From contig CAYMKL010000062.1 of NCBI GenBank assembly GCA_964390805.1, forward strand, positions 1 to 39,514: 39,514 bases of DNA, in the 5' to 3' direction. How positions within the stretch are numbered: position 1 is the first letter of the stretch; each line of letters starts with the position of its first letter. The stretch comes from CAYMKL01 sp964390805. Lineage in GTDB: Bacteria; Chloroflexota; Anaerolineae; VGOG01. The position numbers and the translations under genes are program-made. The notes beneath the pieces were generated by a model that saw only the letters and a program-made list of their open reading frames with translations, made no database searches and had not been told where the DNA came from. This document shows positions 13,862 through 22,564 of this stretch, in pieces.

Positions 13862-13890
13862 TTGACTCAAAAGCCGCTTTAATGTATAAT
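13862..13890 (+). promoter_or_regulatory. Promoter of proS
   Basis: TTGACT (13862-13867), 17-nt spacer, TATAAT (13885-13890), 36 nt before the proS ATG. Confidence 0.85.
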
Positions 13891-13926
13891 CAGTGCTACC
13901 AGAATTGAGTTACAGGAGATAGAAAG

Positions 13927-15564
13927 ATGCGAATGTCGAGACTTTTCGGCCACACCTTGCGCCAGGCGCCGTCCGAGGCACGAATGGCAAGCCATAAGCT
14001 GCTTCTCAGGGCTGGCATGATCCGCCCCTCGGCAGAGGGCTTGTACACCTACCTGACGCTAGGGCGACGAGTCCTGCGTCAGATCGAGCGGATCGCACGA
14101 CGGGAAATGGAAGCCATCGGGGGGCAGGAGTTGCTGACGCCCTTCACCCTAACCACCGAGGAGATCATGGCTGACCTGTCTCATAAAGAGATCGAATCCT
14201 ATCGCCAACTGCCCACCCTGATCTACCAGATTCGCCCTGAGCTCCGCGACGAGTACCGCACCCGCGGGGGCTTGATGGAGACCCAGGAGTTTATAGCGAA
14301 ACAGGCCCTCAGCTTTCACGCCGACTCAGAGAGCCTAGACGACTTTTACCCACGCCTCTACCAGGCCTACGTAAACATCTTCCAAGCCTGCCGCCTGGAG
14401 ACCGTGGCCGTAGAGACCGAGGACGGTAACGAGTTCATCGTCCCCTGTGAGGCAAGCGAGCGAAAGTTCCTCCTATGTTCCAAAGGTGACTATGCTGCTC
14501 ATGCCGAGTGGGCAGAGTTCACCAAGCCGGAAGCGCCCCAGGAGGCCGAAAGGGCAGTCGAGAAAGTAGCTACGCCAGATTGCAAAACCATCGAGGCCCT
14601 GGCTAACTACGTAGGAGTGCCCACTGAGAAAACCCTGAAAGCCATGCTCTATGCCACTGAGAAAGGTGAAGTGATCTTCGCCATCATCCGCGGCGACCTG
14701 GGGATCAGTGAGACCAAACTGAAAAACGCCCTGGGAATCACCGACTTATACTTTGCCACAGAAAGAGAGATCTTGAAGGTGCGGGCCGTGCCTGGCTATG
14801 CCTCTCCGGTGGGAGTGAGCGGTGCGAAAGCGGTGGCCGATGACTCGGTGCTGCTGGGCTCCAACTTCGTGGCCGGAGCCAATGAGCATGGCTATCACCT
14901 GCTGAACGTGAATTATCCCCGCGACTTCCAGGCCGACATCCTGACAGACATCGCCCAGGCCCAGGCCGGCTATGCCTGCCCCCGTTGCCGAGGCCAACTG
15001 ACAGAAATACCTGGCATTGAGATCGGCTCCCTGAAGCATGGCGAGGGTGCTGGGGCTACTTACCTTGATAGAGGTGGGAAGGCCAGGCCCATCGTCATGG
15101 GCTCCTATGGCCTGGACCTGGGGCGGCTGATGGCCGCCGTGGTCGAGCAACATCACGACCAGAGCGGCATCATCTGGCCAGTCCCCATCGCCCCCTACCA
15201 CGTCCATCTGGTCGCCTTGGGAGCTGGTGAGGAGATAGTGACCAAGGCACGGGAGGTCTACGACAACCTGAGAGCCTTGGGCTATGAAGTTCTCTACGAT
15301 GACCGAGACGGGAGCGCAGGGGTCAAGTTCAACGATGCTGACCTCATCGGGATACCCATCCGCCTCACCCTGAGCCGCCGTACTCTGAAGGAAAACGCCA
15401 TCGAGATCAAGCTGCGCTGGGAAGAAGGCCGTGAGACCATAGGTCTGGACGCGCTTCCCAGCGAGCTCAAGAAGGCCCTCTCCTCCGACCCCTCTCCCAA
15501 CTCTGGGAGAGGGGAGTTTCCCTCTGATTCTGCCGGTCCATTGAATCCTTTTCGTCCGTTGTAA
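13927..15564 (+). CDS. proS: Proline--tRNA ligase
   Basis: 545 residues; bacterial-type ProRS that charges tRNA-Pro and clears Ala-tRNA-Pro. MSRLFGHTLRQAPSEA opens as in the family; class II motifs appear in RGGLMETQEF and GSYGLDLGRLMAAVVEQHHD; between them lies the YbaK-like editing insertion (about residues 215-355: IEALANYVGVPTEKTLKAML, FAIIRGDLGISETKL, GANEHGYHLLNVNYPRDF), followed by the anticodon domain (PIAPYHVHLVALG, YDDRDGSAGVKFNDADLIGIP). CAGGAG lies 8 nt upstream of the ATG. The last ~30 residues (SSDPSPNSGRGEF on) come from a palindromic repeat at 15489-15514 and replace the usual end after the anticodon domain. Confidence 0.96.
   Translation: MRMSRLFGHTLRQAPSEARMASHKLLLRAGMIRPSAEGLYTYLTLGRRVLRQIERIARREMEAIGGQELLTPFTLTTEEIMADLSHKEIESYRQLPTLIYQIRPELRDEYRTRGGLMETQEFIAKQALSFHADSESLDDFYPRLYQAYVNIFQACRLETVAVETEDGNEFIVPCEASERKFLLCSKGDYAAHAEWAEFTKPEAPQEAERAVEKVATPDCKTIEALANYVGVPTEKTLKAMLYATEKGEVIFAIIRGDLGISETKLKNALGITDLYFATEREILKVRAVPGYASPVGVSGAKAVADDSVLLGSNFVAGANEHGYHLLNVNYPRDFQADILTDIAQAQAGYACPRCRGQLTEIPGIEIGSLKHGEGAGATYLDRGGKARPIVMGSYGLDLGRLMAAVVEQHHDQSGIIWPVPIAPYHVHLVALGAGEEIVTKAREVYDNLRALGYEVLYDDRDGSAGVKFNDADLIGIPIRLTLSRRTLKENAIEIKLRWEEGRETIGLDALPSELKKALSSDPSPNSGRGEFPSDSAGPLNPFRPL
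15489..15514. repeat. Perfect 11-bp palindrome in the 3' end of proS
   Basis: CCCCTCTCCCA-ACTC-TGGGAGAGGGG. It encodes the foreign-looking C-terminal tail of ProRS. Could also fold in mRNA near the end of the transcript, but has no T run. Confidence 0.8.
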
Positions 15565-15565
15565 C

Positions 15566-15594
15566 TTGCGCGATTTGTCCAAACATGGTATAAT
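15566..15594 (+). promoter_or_regulatory. Promoter of the nusA operon
   Basis: TTGCGC (15566-15571), 17-nt spacer, TATAAT (15589-15594), directly after the proS stop. Confidence 0.8.
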
Positions 15595-15617
15595 ACTGAC
15601 GTCATAGGGTTTTATTG

Positions 15618-15642
15618 GAAAAGTGGGCAGCCCCCACTTTTC
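15618..15642 (+). promoter_or_regulatory. 5' leader hairpin of the nusA operon
   Basis: GAAAAGTGGG-CAGCC-CCCACTTTTC, a perfect 10-bp stem in the ~100-nt nusA leader, ending in TTTTC. Hairpins of this AGTGGGC type often stand before rimP-nusA operons; here rimP is missing. Attenuation by NusA itself is possible but inferred. Confidence 0.6.
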
Positions 15643-15700
15643 TTGCTATCAGAGAGGTTAGCAAACACTTTTCAAAGTACCAAACAGGGGGAATCAAGAC

Positions 15701-17539
15701 TTGAGAAAGAACGAGTTCGCAGTGGCCTTTGACCAAATTTGCAGCGAGAGAAACCTGGACAAGCAAGTAGTCCTGGAAGCCATCGAGATTGCCATAATGA
15801 CGGCCTACAAGAAAGACTTCGGCTCCGCTCAGAATGTCACTGTCAAGATGGATCCGGAGACCGGGCAGGCCAAGATCTACATTGCCAAAGAGGTGGTGGA
15901 AGAAGTCCAGGATCAGCGATTCGAGGTTTCCTTGGGCGAGGCCAAAAGGATCAACGGGGACGCCGAGTTGGGTGAGTTGGTGATGTTTGAGAACACTCCC
16001 AAGAGCTTCGGGCGTATCGCCGCCCAGACGGCCAAACAGGTCATCTTGCAGCGCATCCGCGAAGCTGAGCGTGAAGTCCTTTTCAATAGCTATGCCGAGC
16101 GCGAGGGAGAACTCATCAATGGCACTGTTCAGAACATTATGCACCAGGGTGTAACCCTGAACCTTGGCCGGACTGAGGCTCTCCTTCCCAAGAGTCAACA
16201 GATCCCCGGTGAGTACTACCGGCTCAATCAGCGGGTGCGAGCCTACGTCCTTGAGGTGCGCAAGGCAAATCGCGGCCCCCAAATCATCGTCACCCGCACT
16301 CATCGCAACATGCTTCGTCGCTTGCTCGAACTGGAAGTGCCCGAGATATTCAATGGCACAGTCGAGATCAAGGCCATCGCCCGTGAGGCGGGTTCGCGAT
16401 CAAAGGTCGCTGTTAGCGCTGTTCAAGCAGGGATAGATCCGGTAGGGGCATGTGTAGGCATGCGTGGGGTCAGGATTCAAAGTGTGGTCAAAGAGCTAAA
16501 TGGGGAAAAGATTGACGTAATAGAATGGAGCCCCGATACAAGCATTTTCATCACCAACGCCCTCAGTCCAGCCAAAGTCATGAAAGCCTATCTGACCGAC
16601 AAGCCCTCTGAAGGCAGGACGGCCACCGTCATCGTGCCCGACGACCAGCTCTCCCTGGCCATCGGCAAAGGGGGACAAAATGCCCGCCTGGCGGCCAAAC
16701 TAACCAGTTGGCGTATTGACATCAAGAGCGCCACGGAAGCTGCCGGGGAGGCCCTGCAAAAGGCCAGAAAAGAAGAGATCGCCCAGATAGCCTCCGTGGC
16801 CGAGAAAAAGGACATCCTGGCCATGGCCGAGGCTATTCTGCTGAAAAAAGAGAAAGCTCCTCCTACGGCCCAAGAGATGCGGGTGCTTAGAGAGGCGATT
16901 GATGTAATAGAGACGGCTGCCGTCCAAGAGAAAGCCGAAGAAGGTGTTCCCATCAAGACGTTGGGTCTCAGCGCTCGGGTGTACAACGCCCTCAATCAAG
17001 CAGGATTTGCCACGGTGGAGGAGATACTGGAGAAGCTGGCTGAAGGCGACAAAGAGATACTGGCCATAAGGAACTTCGGCCCGAAATCGCTGGCTGAGCT
17101 AAAAGACAGGCTGCAAGCGCACGGCTTCATCGCCGTCGAGGAAGTAGAAGCGCTCGAAGAAATCGAGACCGTTGTTGAAGAGCCGGTGGAAACAGTAGAA
17201 GAGGTGGTGGAAGTGGCTGCTCTGGAAGTAGAAGAGGTTGCCGAAGTGTCCGAAGTAACCGAGAAAGCGGCAGAAGTTGTGCCTGCCGAGGAAGCAGTCT
17301 CGGTAGAGGAGGTGGAGCCTGCCAAGGAGCCCATCGAAATCGAAGAAGAGAAACTCACCGAAGAAGAAGAAGAAGAAGAAGAAACTATCTTAGAGTACGA
17401 AGAAGAAGACGAATTAGAGGAACGCCGAAAGAGGGAGAAGAGACGCGAGTTAGTCTACGACGAGGAACTAGGAAAAATGGTAGCCAAGCGACACCGCAAG
17501 CCTGGCCGTCACCGCGAGGACTGGGAAGACCTTTACTAG
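15701..17539 (+). CDS. nusA: Transcription termination/antitermination factor NusA
   Basis: 612 residues, well beyond the 350-500 usual. NusA N-terminal RNA polymerase-binding domain 1-125, S1 domain about 137-200 (NGTVQNIMHQGVTLNLG), KH1 with VGACVGMRGVRIQ at 248-260, KH2 with AIGKGGQNARLAAKLTSW at about 322-339, and an HhH/alphaCTD-like domain at about 405-480 (KTLGLSARVYNALNQAGF, NFGPKSLAELKDRL). Residues ~480-590 form a very acidic Glu/Val tail, followed by a basic end (RRKREKRRELVYDE, KRHRKPGRHRED). Start is TTG with GGGGG 9 nt upstream; no better ATG is near. Heads the ylxR-infB-rbfA-truB set. Confidence 0.96.
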   Translation: MRKNEFAVAFDQICSERNLDKQVVLEAIEIAIMTAYKKDFGSAQNVTVKMDPETGQAKIYIAKEVVEEVQDQRFEVSLGEAKRINGDAELGELVMFENTPKSFGRIAAQTAKQVILQRIREAEREVLFNSYAEREGELINGTVQNIMHQGVTLNLGRTEALLPKSQQIPGEYYRLNQRVRAYVLEVRKANRGPQIIVTRTHRNMLRRLLELEVPEIFNGTVEIKAIAREAGSRSKVAVSAVQAGIDPVGACVGMRGVRIQSVVKELNGEKIDVIEWSPDTSIFITNALSPAKVMKAYLTDKPSEGRTATVIVPDDQLSLAIGKGGQNARLAAKLTSWRIDIKSATEAAGEALQKARKEEIAQIASVAEKKDILAMAEAILLKKEKAPPTAQEMRVLREAIDVIETAAVQEKAEEGVPIKTLGLSARVYNALNQAGFATVEEILEKLAEGDKEILAIRNFGPKSLAELKDRLQAHGFIAVEEVEALEEIETVVEEPVETVEEVVEVAALEVEEVAEVSEVTEKAAEVVPAEEAVSVEEVEPAKEPIEIEEEKLTEEEEEEEETILEYEEEDELEERRKREKRRELVYDEELGKMVAKRHRKPGRHREDWEDLY

Positions 17540-17564
17540 TCCGGAATTCTAGATGTAATTGAAA

Positions 17565-17846
17565 ATGCCTGGCAAACACATACCGCAACGCACCTGCATC
17601 GGTTGTAGAAGAATACGCCCCAAACGGGAGATGGTGCGCATTGTCCGAACGCCTGATCGCGGGGTGGAGATTGACGAAAAAGGGAAAAAGTCCGGTCGAG
17701 GCGCTTACCTGTGTCAACGCCAGGAATGTTGGGAGATTGCGCTGGACAAAGATCGCCTGGAGCACGCTCTCAAAACCAGCTTGACCGATGAGGAGCGAGT
17801 AACGCTGCAAGAATTCGCTCACGGGCTACCGGAGACCGGGGGATGA
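17565..17846 (+). CDS. ylxR: YlxR (DUF448) RNA-binding protein
   Basis: 93 residues from ATG; an in-frame TTG two codons earlier is an alternative, and neither has a clear ribosome site. HIPQRTCIGCRRIRPKREMVRIV with the CxxC and GRGAYLCQRQECWEIALDKDRL with C and C complete the YlxR pattern. YlxR is the standard gene between nusA and infB; it is an RNA-binding and nucleoid-associated regulator in studied bacteria. 25 nt behind nusA, same transcript. Confidence 0.92.
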   Translation: MPGKHIPQRTCIGCRRIRPKREMVRIVRTPDRGVEIDEKGKKSGRGAYLCQRQECWEIALDKDRLEHALKTSLTDEERVTLQEFAHGLPETGG

Positions 17847-17911
17847 AGTACGCCCAGCGCTGGCCCCGTCGGAACTACTAGCACGGTAGCGATCTCTCAT
17901 GATACGAGGTA

Positions 17912-17932
17912 TGGACGATGGACGAGCGTCGA
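17912..17932. repeat. Heptamer repeat before infB
   Basis: TGGACGA-TGGACGA-GCGTCGA in tandem. The surrounding spacer also holds GATGAAGTACGCC twice (17842-17854 and 17951-17963). Confidence 0.7.
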
Positions 17933-17988
17933 GAGGTGGGATCGTGAAGAGATGAAGTACGCCGCTAATCGCCAGAAAGGGGATGTTT

Positions 17989-19782
17989 ATGACTGAAGAG
18001 AAGAACAGAAAAGCCATCATCATACCGGATTTTTTGACCGTCAGGGAACTGGCCAATTTGATGGATGTCAGCCCTATCCAGGTCATCAAGGAGTTGATGA
18101 ACAACGGCATCCTGGCCAACATCAATCAGCAGATTGACCATGATACGGCCGCCATTGTAGCGGAGGAGATGGGATTTGATGCCAGCCCAGAGGCCCCTCC
18201 TGTGGTGGAAGAAGAAGAGATCCCCATGATCCCCCTACCTATCAAGGAGCGCATGTACGAGGACGAGGCCCCTGAGGATCTGAAGCCCCGGCCACCAGTG
18301 GTCACCATATTGGGGCATGTGGACCATGGCAAGACCACTCTGCTGGACGTGATTCGTCGCACCAATGTGGTGGCGGGCGAGCCGGGGGGAATCACTCAGC
18401 ACATCGGCGCCTATCAAGTCGAGCACCAGGGCAAGAAAATCACTTTCCTGGACACCCCAGGTCATGAGGCGTTCACTGCCATGCGCGCACGGGGCGCTCA
18501 AGGAGCGGACATCGCCATCCTGGTGGTGGCCGCCGACGATGGGGTGATGCCCCAGACCCAGGAGGCCATTGACCATGCCCGAGCCGCAAGGGTGCCCATC
18601 ATCATCGCCTTGAACAAGATGGACAAGGCCAACGCGAGTCCGGATAGAGTCAAACAGCAATTAGCCGATGTGGGTCTGCAAATCGAGGAGTGGGGAGGGG
18701 AGACCATCTGCGTGCCAGTCTCAGCCAAGCAGAAGACTGGCATGGACGAGCTACTGGATAACATCTCGGTGGTAGCGGAGCTGGCCGAGCTCAAGGCCAA
18801 TCCCAACCGCTCAGCCCTGGGCACGGTCATCGAGGGCGAGTTGGACAAGAGTCGGGGCCCGACCGCCACTCTTCTAGTGCAGAACGGCACCCTGCGACTG
18901 GCAGATGCCTTGTTGATCGAGGATCTCTCTGGCCGCATAAAAGCCATGTTCAACGAACATGGAGAGCAAGTCAAGAAAGCTACGCCTTCAACGCCGGTGG
19001 TCGTTTTGGGCCTCTCTGGTGTCCCTCGCCCCGGTGACACCTTCAAAGTAGTGAAAGACGAAAAGACGGCCCGCGCCCTGGCTGCCAGTTGTGCTGATGA
19101 CAAAGAGCGAGCGGCCATCCAGCCAGCCAGGGTGCTCAATCTGGAAGGGATTTTGGATCAATTCAGGGCTGGGCAGGTAAGAGAACTCAACCTGATCCTC
19201 AAGGCCGATGTGCGGGGCACTATCGAACCCATCGTGGACTCCCTGGAAAAGCTGGGGGACGAGGACCTGAAGGTAAATGTCCTCCACAAGGGTGCAGGCA
19301 ACATCGGTGAATCCGACGTCATGCTGGCCGTAGCGTCTCGGGCCATAATCATTGGTTTCAATGTCCAGATAGACCCGGCTGCAAGCCGCTCAGCAGAAGC
19401 CGAGGGTGTTGACATCCGTCTTTACGACATCATCTATAAGCTGATTGACGATGTGGACAAGGCCCTAAAGGGTCTCCTGGAGCCCGTCTACAAGGACGTG
19501 GTCAGCGGCCATGCCGAGGTAAGAGCTATTTTCACCATCCCCCGCGCGGGCAAAATCGCCGGCGTCCATGTAACCGATGGCCTCATTGCCCGTAATTCCC
19601 TGGCTCGAATAAGTCGGAACGACCAACCGGTATACGAGGGGCGAGTTTCATCACTACGGCGCTTCACCGAGGACGTCAGAGAGGTTAGGGAGGGATTCGA
19701 ATGTGGCGTGGGTTTGGAGGGCTTTCGCGATTTCGAAGAAGGCGACATCATAGAGTTCTACAAGAAGGAAAGGGAGAGCTAG
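17989..19782 (+). CDS. infB: Translation initiation factor IF-2
   Basis: 597 residues, a short form lacking the long N-terminal extension of enterobacterial IF-2. IF2_N-like segment at 15-65 (TVRELANLMDVSPIQVIKEL), G domain with GHVDHGKT (109-116), DTPGHE (155-160), NKMD (209-212) and SAK, then domains II-IV (RGTIEPIVDSLEKL; CGVGLEGFRDFEEGDIIEFY). GTPase that brings fMet-tRNA to the 30S subunit. AAGGGG lies 6 nt before ATG 17989, whereas the ATG at 17983 touches it, so the later one is chosen. Confidence 0.97.
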   Translation: MTEEKNRKAIIIPDFLTVRELANLMDVSPIQVIKELMNNGILANINQQIDHDTAAIVAEEMGFDASPEAPPVVEEEEIPMIPLPIKERMYEDEAPEDLKPRPPVVTILGHVDHGKTTLLDVIRRTNVVAGEPGGITQHIGAYQVEHQGKKITFLDTPGHEAFTAMRARGAQGADIAILVVAADDGVMPQTQEAIDHARAARVPIIIALNKMDKANASPDRVKQQLADVGLQIEEWGGETICVPVSAKQKTGMDELLDNISVVAELAELKANPNRSALGTVIEGELDKSRGPTATLLVQNGTLRLADALLIEDLSGRIKAMFNEHGEQVKKATPSTPVVVLGLSGVPRPGDTFKVVKDEKTARALAASCADDKERAAIQPARVLNLEGILDQFRAGQVRELNLILKADVRGTIEPIVDSLEKLGDEDLKVNVLHKGAGNIGESDVMLAVASRAIIIGFNVQIDPAASRSAEAEGVDIRLYDIIYKLIDDVDKALKGLLEPVYKDVVSGHAEVRAIFTIPRAGKIAGVHVTDGLIARNSLARISRNDQPVYEGRVSSLRRFTEDVREVREGFECGVGLEGFRDFEEGDIIEFYKKERES

Positions 19783-19790
19783 AGAAAGGT

Positions 19791-19839
19791 GTTGCATGTT
19801 GCGCATTGCGTGCTGAGTGATCCGGAACACGGAACACAG
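19791..19839. repeat. Heptamer repeats between infB and rbfA
   Basis: GTTGCAT-GTTGCGC-ATTGCGT at 19791-19811 and AACACGG-AACACAG at 19826-19839, two heptamer runs in one short spacer. Confidence 0.7.
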
Positions 19840-19873
19840 TCTGACATGCAACGTTAAGCGAAAGTCACTTCCT

Positions 19874-20242
19874 ATGGGTAGTCGACGTCAGAAGCAAATC
19901 AGCAATCTCATTCAAAGAGAAGTCGGTGACTTGTTAGAGAAGAAAGCCAGCGATCCGCGCCTTGACTTTGTCACCATCACCGCAGTCGAGGTCAGTCCCA
20001 ACCTGCGCCAGGCGCACATTTATGTAAGCACCTTGGAAAATCAACAAGAGGCGATGGAAGGGTTCGATCACGCAGCGAGCTTCCTCCGTCGTGAGCTGGC
20101 CTCTCGCCTGGCCCTGCGATATGTGCCTGAGCTAATCTTTCACGTGGACACCTCGCTGCAACGCGGTGAGCGCATTTTTCAACTCCTGGAGGAAATCGAG
20201 GAGACGCAGGCGGAGCCCGGCCTGAATGTAAGCGATGGATAG
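19874..20242 (+). CDS. rbfA: Ribosome-binding factor A
   Basis: 122 residues, typical length. The KH-like RbfA fold is seen in RRQKQISNLIQREVGDLL, DPRLDFVTITAVEVSPNLRQ, AHIYVSTLEN and SFLRRELASRLALRYVPELIF. Needed for 16S 5' end maturation and 30S assembly. The first ATG that matches family starts (MGSRRQKQ) is used; longer forms run into the repeat-filled spacer. Overlaps truB by 8 nt, so the two are translationally coupled. Confidence 0.94.
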   Translation: MGSRRQKQISNLIQREVGDLLEKKASDPRLDFVTITAVEVSPNLRQAHIYVSTLENQQEAMEGFDHAASFLRRELASRLALRYVPELIFHVDTSLQRGERIFQLLEEIEETQAEPGLNVSDG

Positions 20243-21167
20243 CAATGCAGGAAAGCAACCCATCAACGGCATCCTGAACATCGCTAAGCCTGCGAGGATG
20301 ACCTCCCATGACGTTGTGGATCGGGTGCGGCGGATAAGCGGCCAGCGACGGGTCGGCCACGCTGGGACCCTCGACCCCGCAGCCACAGGTGTGCTGATCG
20401 TCTGCCTGGGACAAGCCACTCGGGTAGCCGAGTATCTCATGGCCTCGGACAAGGTCTATGAGGCCGAGATCCGACTGGGGGTGAGCACCGACACCCACGA
20501 TGCCGAGGGCGAAGTGACCACCACGGCAGAGGTGGATGTGCGCGAGGAGGAGGGCTGGCGCTTGCGCGAAGCCCTGGCTTCCTTCATCGGCCCCATCCAG
20601 CAGGTGCCGCCCATGTATTCGGCTTTGAAGCGTGAGGGAGTACCCTTGTACAAGCTGGCTCGCCAGGGCATTACCGTGGAGCGAGAGCCTCGCTCGGTCG
20701 TGATTCACCACATTGAACTCCTCGATTTGACACCCCCGCTACTCACCGTTCGAGTGAAATGCTCACCGGGCACCTACATCCGCGCCCTGGCTCGTGACCT
20801 GGGCCAAAAGCTGGGCTGCGGGGCCCATCTGCAAAGCCTGACCCGCCTGGCCAGCGGCCACTTCACCCTGAAAAAAGCCGCCAGTCTGGATGAACTGGCG
20901 GAGGCTTTCGCCCAAGGAGTTTGGCAGGAGTTCATACACCCGTTAGACGAAGCTCTGCTGGATTTCGAACCCTGGGTAGTTGATTCCCAGGCGGAGAAGC
21001 GCATCCGCCATGGCCAGCAGGTTGAAGCCCCCCCGCAAGCGGGATGGGAGGACACAAGAGGACTCCGCCGTGCCTACTCCTCGCAAGGGGAGTTGATTGC
21101 CATCTTGAGACATGACCCTCAGACGGGGCTCTGGCAACCGAAGAAGGTTTTCAAGGCTGGAGACTAG
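20235..21167 (+). CDS. truB: tRNA pseudouridine(55) synthase
   Basis: 310 residues. NGILNIAKPARMTSHDVV, then GHAGTLDPAATGVLIV with the catalytic Asp at 47, KVYEAEIRLGVSTDTHDAEG, QVPPMYSALKREGVPLYKLAR and SPGTYIRALARDLGQKLG are the TruB motifs. Makes pseudouridine 55 in the T loop of tRNAs. The C-terminal ~70 residues (PUA-like region) are present but divergent. Starts inside the end of rbfA. Confidence 0.96.
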   Translation: MDSNAGKQPINGILNIAKPARMTSHDVVDRVRRISGQRRVGHAGTLDPAATGVLIVCLGQATRVAEYLMASDKVYEAEIRLGVSTDTHDAEGEVTTTAEVDVREEEGWRLREALASFIGPIQQVPPMYSALKREGVPLYKLARQGITVEREPRSVVIHHIELLDLTPPLLTVRVKCSPGTYIRALARDLGQKLGCGAHLQSLTRLASGHFTLKKAASLDELAEAFAQGVWQEFIHPLDEALLDFEPWVVDSQAEKRIRHGQQVEAPPQAGWEDTRGLRRAYSSQGELIAILRHDPQTGLWQPKKVFKAGD

Positions 21168-21188
21168 ATACTAGAGATTGGAAATTGG
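21161..21188. repeat. Heptamer repeat between truB and ribF
   Basis: AGACTAG-ATACTAG-AGATTGG-AAATTGG, a four-unit degenerate heptamer array overlapping the truB stop codon. Confidence 0.65.
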
Positions 21189-21214
21189 AGCCTGTTGTCT
21201 AGCTCAATCGCTGA

Positions 21215-22150
21215 ATGGAAGTAATTGACGACTTGTCGTCCGCCAATCTAAACAGGGATACCATTCTCACCATCGGGGCTTTTGATGGCGTGCACCGAGG
21301 GCATGAACACTTGATTCAGCTACTGGTAGAGGCAGCCAGACAAACAGACCGTCTGGCTGGCTTGATCACCTTCTATCCCCATCCCAGCGCGGTGCTCTCC
21401 CCCCACGATACGACCCGCTACCTGAGCACACCCGGCGAAAAGGCCGCCCTGATGGAAAAACTGGGCCTGGACATTCTGGCCCTCCTGCCCTTCGATCAGG
21501 AGACGGCGCAGACCTCCGCCTGGGATTTCATGGGCCGGATCTGCCGGCACCTGCACATGGTGGAGCTTTGGGTGGGGGAGGATTTCGCGTTAGGACGGGC
21601 ACGCGAAGGGAATGTAGAGGCCCTGCGAGCCATAGGGCAGGAGCTGGGCTTCACTGTACGAATCGTCGAGCCCTTGACCTGGCATGGCCAGGTCATATCT
21701 AGCACTCGTATCCGCTCCCTGTTGCTGAAAGGGAAGGTACGCCAGGCCGCTCAACTGTTGGGGCGCTATCCCAACCTGGCCGGCGAAGTGGTGCGAGGAA
21801 GCCAGCGCGGGCATTGTCTGGGCTTCCCCACAGCCAACCTGGAAGTACGGAAGGAGCGGGTCGTCCCCGCCGACGGGATCTACGCCGTGTACGCCAGGCT
21901 GGGGGAGGAGCGTCATCAGGGTGTGGCCAACGTCGGCGTGCGGCCCAGCTTCGAGATCGGCGGCCAGCGCATGGTAGAGGTGCACATCCTGGACTTCGAA
22001 GAGGGGATCTACGGCTGTGACCTGGTGGTGGAGTTCGTGGAGCGCCTGCGCGACGAACGCCGCTTCGCCGATGTCGGGGAGCTGAAGGCTCAGATAGAGC
22101 GGGACATCGTTCAGGCCCGCCGCGTTTTGGCTGAGCAACTTCTGGAATGA
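21215..22150 (+). CDS. ribF: Bifunctional riboflavin kinase/FAD synthetase
   Basis: 311 residues. The nucleotidyltransferase half has GAFDGVHRGHEHLI (21-34) and ISSTRIRSLLLKGKV; the flavokinase half has RGHCLGFPTANLEV and GVANVGVRPSF...VEVHILDFEEGIYG. Converts riboflavin to FMN and FAD. Follows truB as in many bacteria. No clear ribosome site before the ATG. Confidence 0.96.
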   Translation: MEVIDDLSSANLNRDTILTIGAFDGVHRGHEHLIQLLVEAARQTDRLAGLITFYPHPSAVLSPHDTTRYLSTPGEKAALMEKLGLDILALLPFDQETAQTSAWDFMGRICRHLHMVELWVGEDFALGRAREGNVEALRAIGQELGFTVRIVEPLTWHGQVISSTRIRSLLLKGKVRQAAQLLGRYPNLAGEVVRGSQRGHCLGFPTANLEVRKERVVPADGIYAVYARLGEERHQGVANVGVRPSFEIGGQRMVEVHILDFEEGIYGCDLVVEFVERLRDERRFADVGELKAQIERDIVQARRVLAEQLLE

Positions 22151-22159
22151 GTGCTAGGG

Positions 22160-22564
22160 ATGAGTGACAGATTCAAAGAGATTGAGCATACGGCTGATCT
22201 GGCCATAAGGGCCTACGGGCGGGACATGAGGGAGCTTTTCGCCAACGCTGCCCAGGGCATGTTCGCACTGATGGCTGAGCCCTCTGAAGAACCAGTCCGG
22301 GAGCGGGAGGTGTCACTGGAGGGGATAGACTACGAGAGCTTGCTGGTTGATTGGCTGAACGAGCTCATCTATCTGAACGAGGTGGAGGGGGAAACCTACC
22401 ACCAGTTTGCCATTGAGGCCCTCTCACCCACAGAGCTCAAGGCTCACGTGACTGGCGGCCCAACCAAGAGCAAGACCAAGGCCATCAAGGCGGCCACTTT
22501 CCACGAACTTGCCATCGAGGAGACCGCGAGTGGCCTGGTGGCAACCATCGTGTTCGATGTGTAG
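22160..22564 (+). CDS. Archease
   Basis: 134 residues from ATG 22160 (a GTG nine nt earlier is possible). MSDRFKEIEHTADLAIRAYG is the archease opening, with the metal-binding Asp of HTAD, then ANAAQGMFALM, EGIDYESLLVDWLNELIYLNE and KAATFHELAIEE. Archease activates the RNA ligase RtcB by helping guanylylation and allowing multiple turnovers. rtcB is the next gene, 81 nt on, so the pair works together in RNA repair or tRNA ligation. Confidence 0.94.
   Translation: MSDRFKEIEHTADLAIRAYGRDMRELFANAAQGMFALMAEPSEEPVREREVSLEGIDYESLLVDWLNELIYLNEVEGETYHQFAIEALSPTELKAHVTGGPTKSKTKAIKAATFHELAIEETASGLVATIVFDV

Noticed and set aside
14746..16303. Long open frames on the minus strand opposite proS and nusA
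   Set aside because: They lack ribosome sites, have no family features and lie antisense to clear, conserved genes.
19777..19860. CRISPR-like repeats
   Set aside because: Units are 7 nt without spacers, and no cas genes are present; the window has no CRISPR array.
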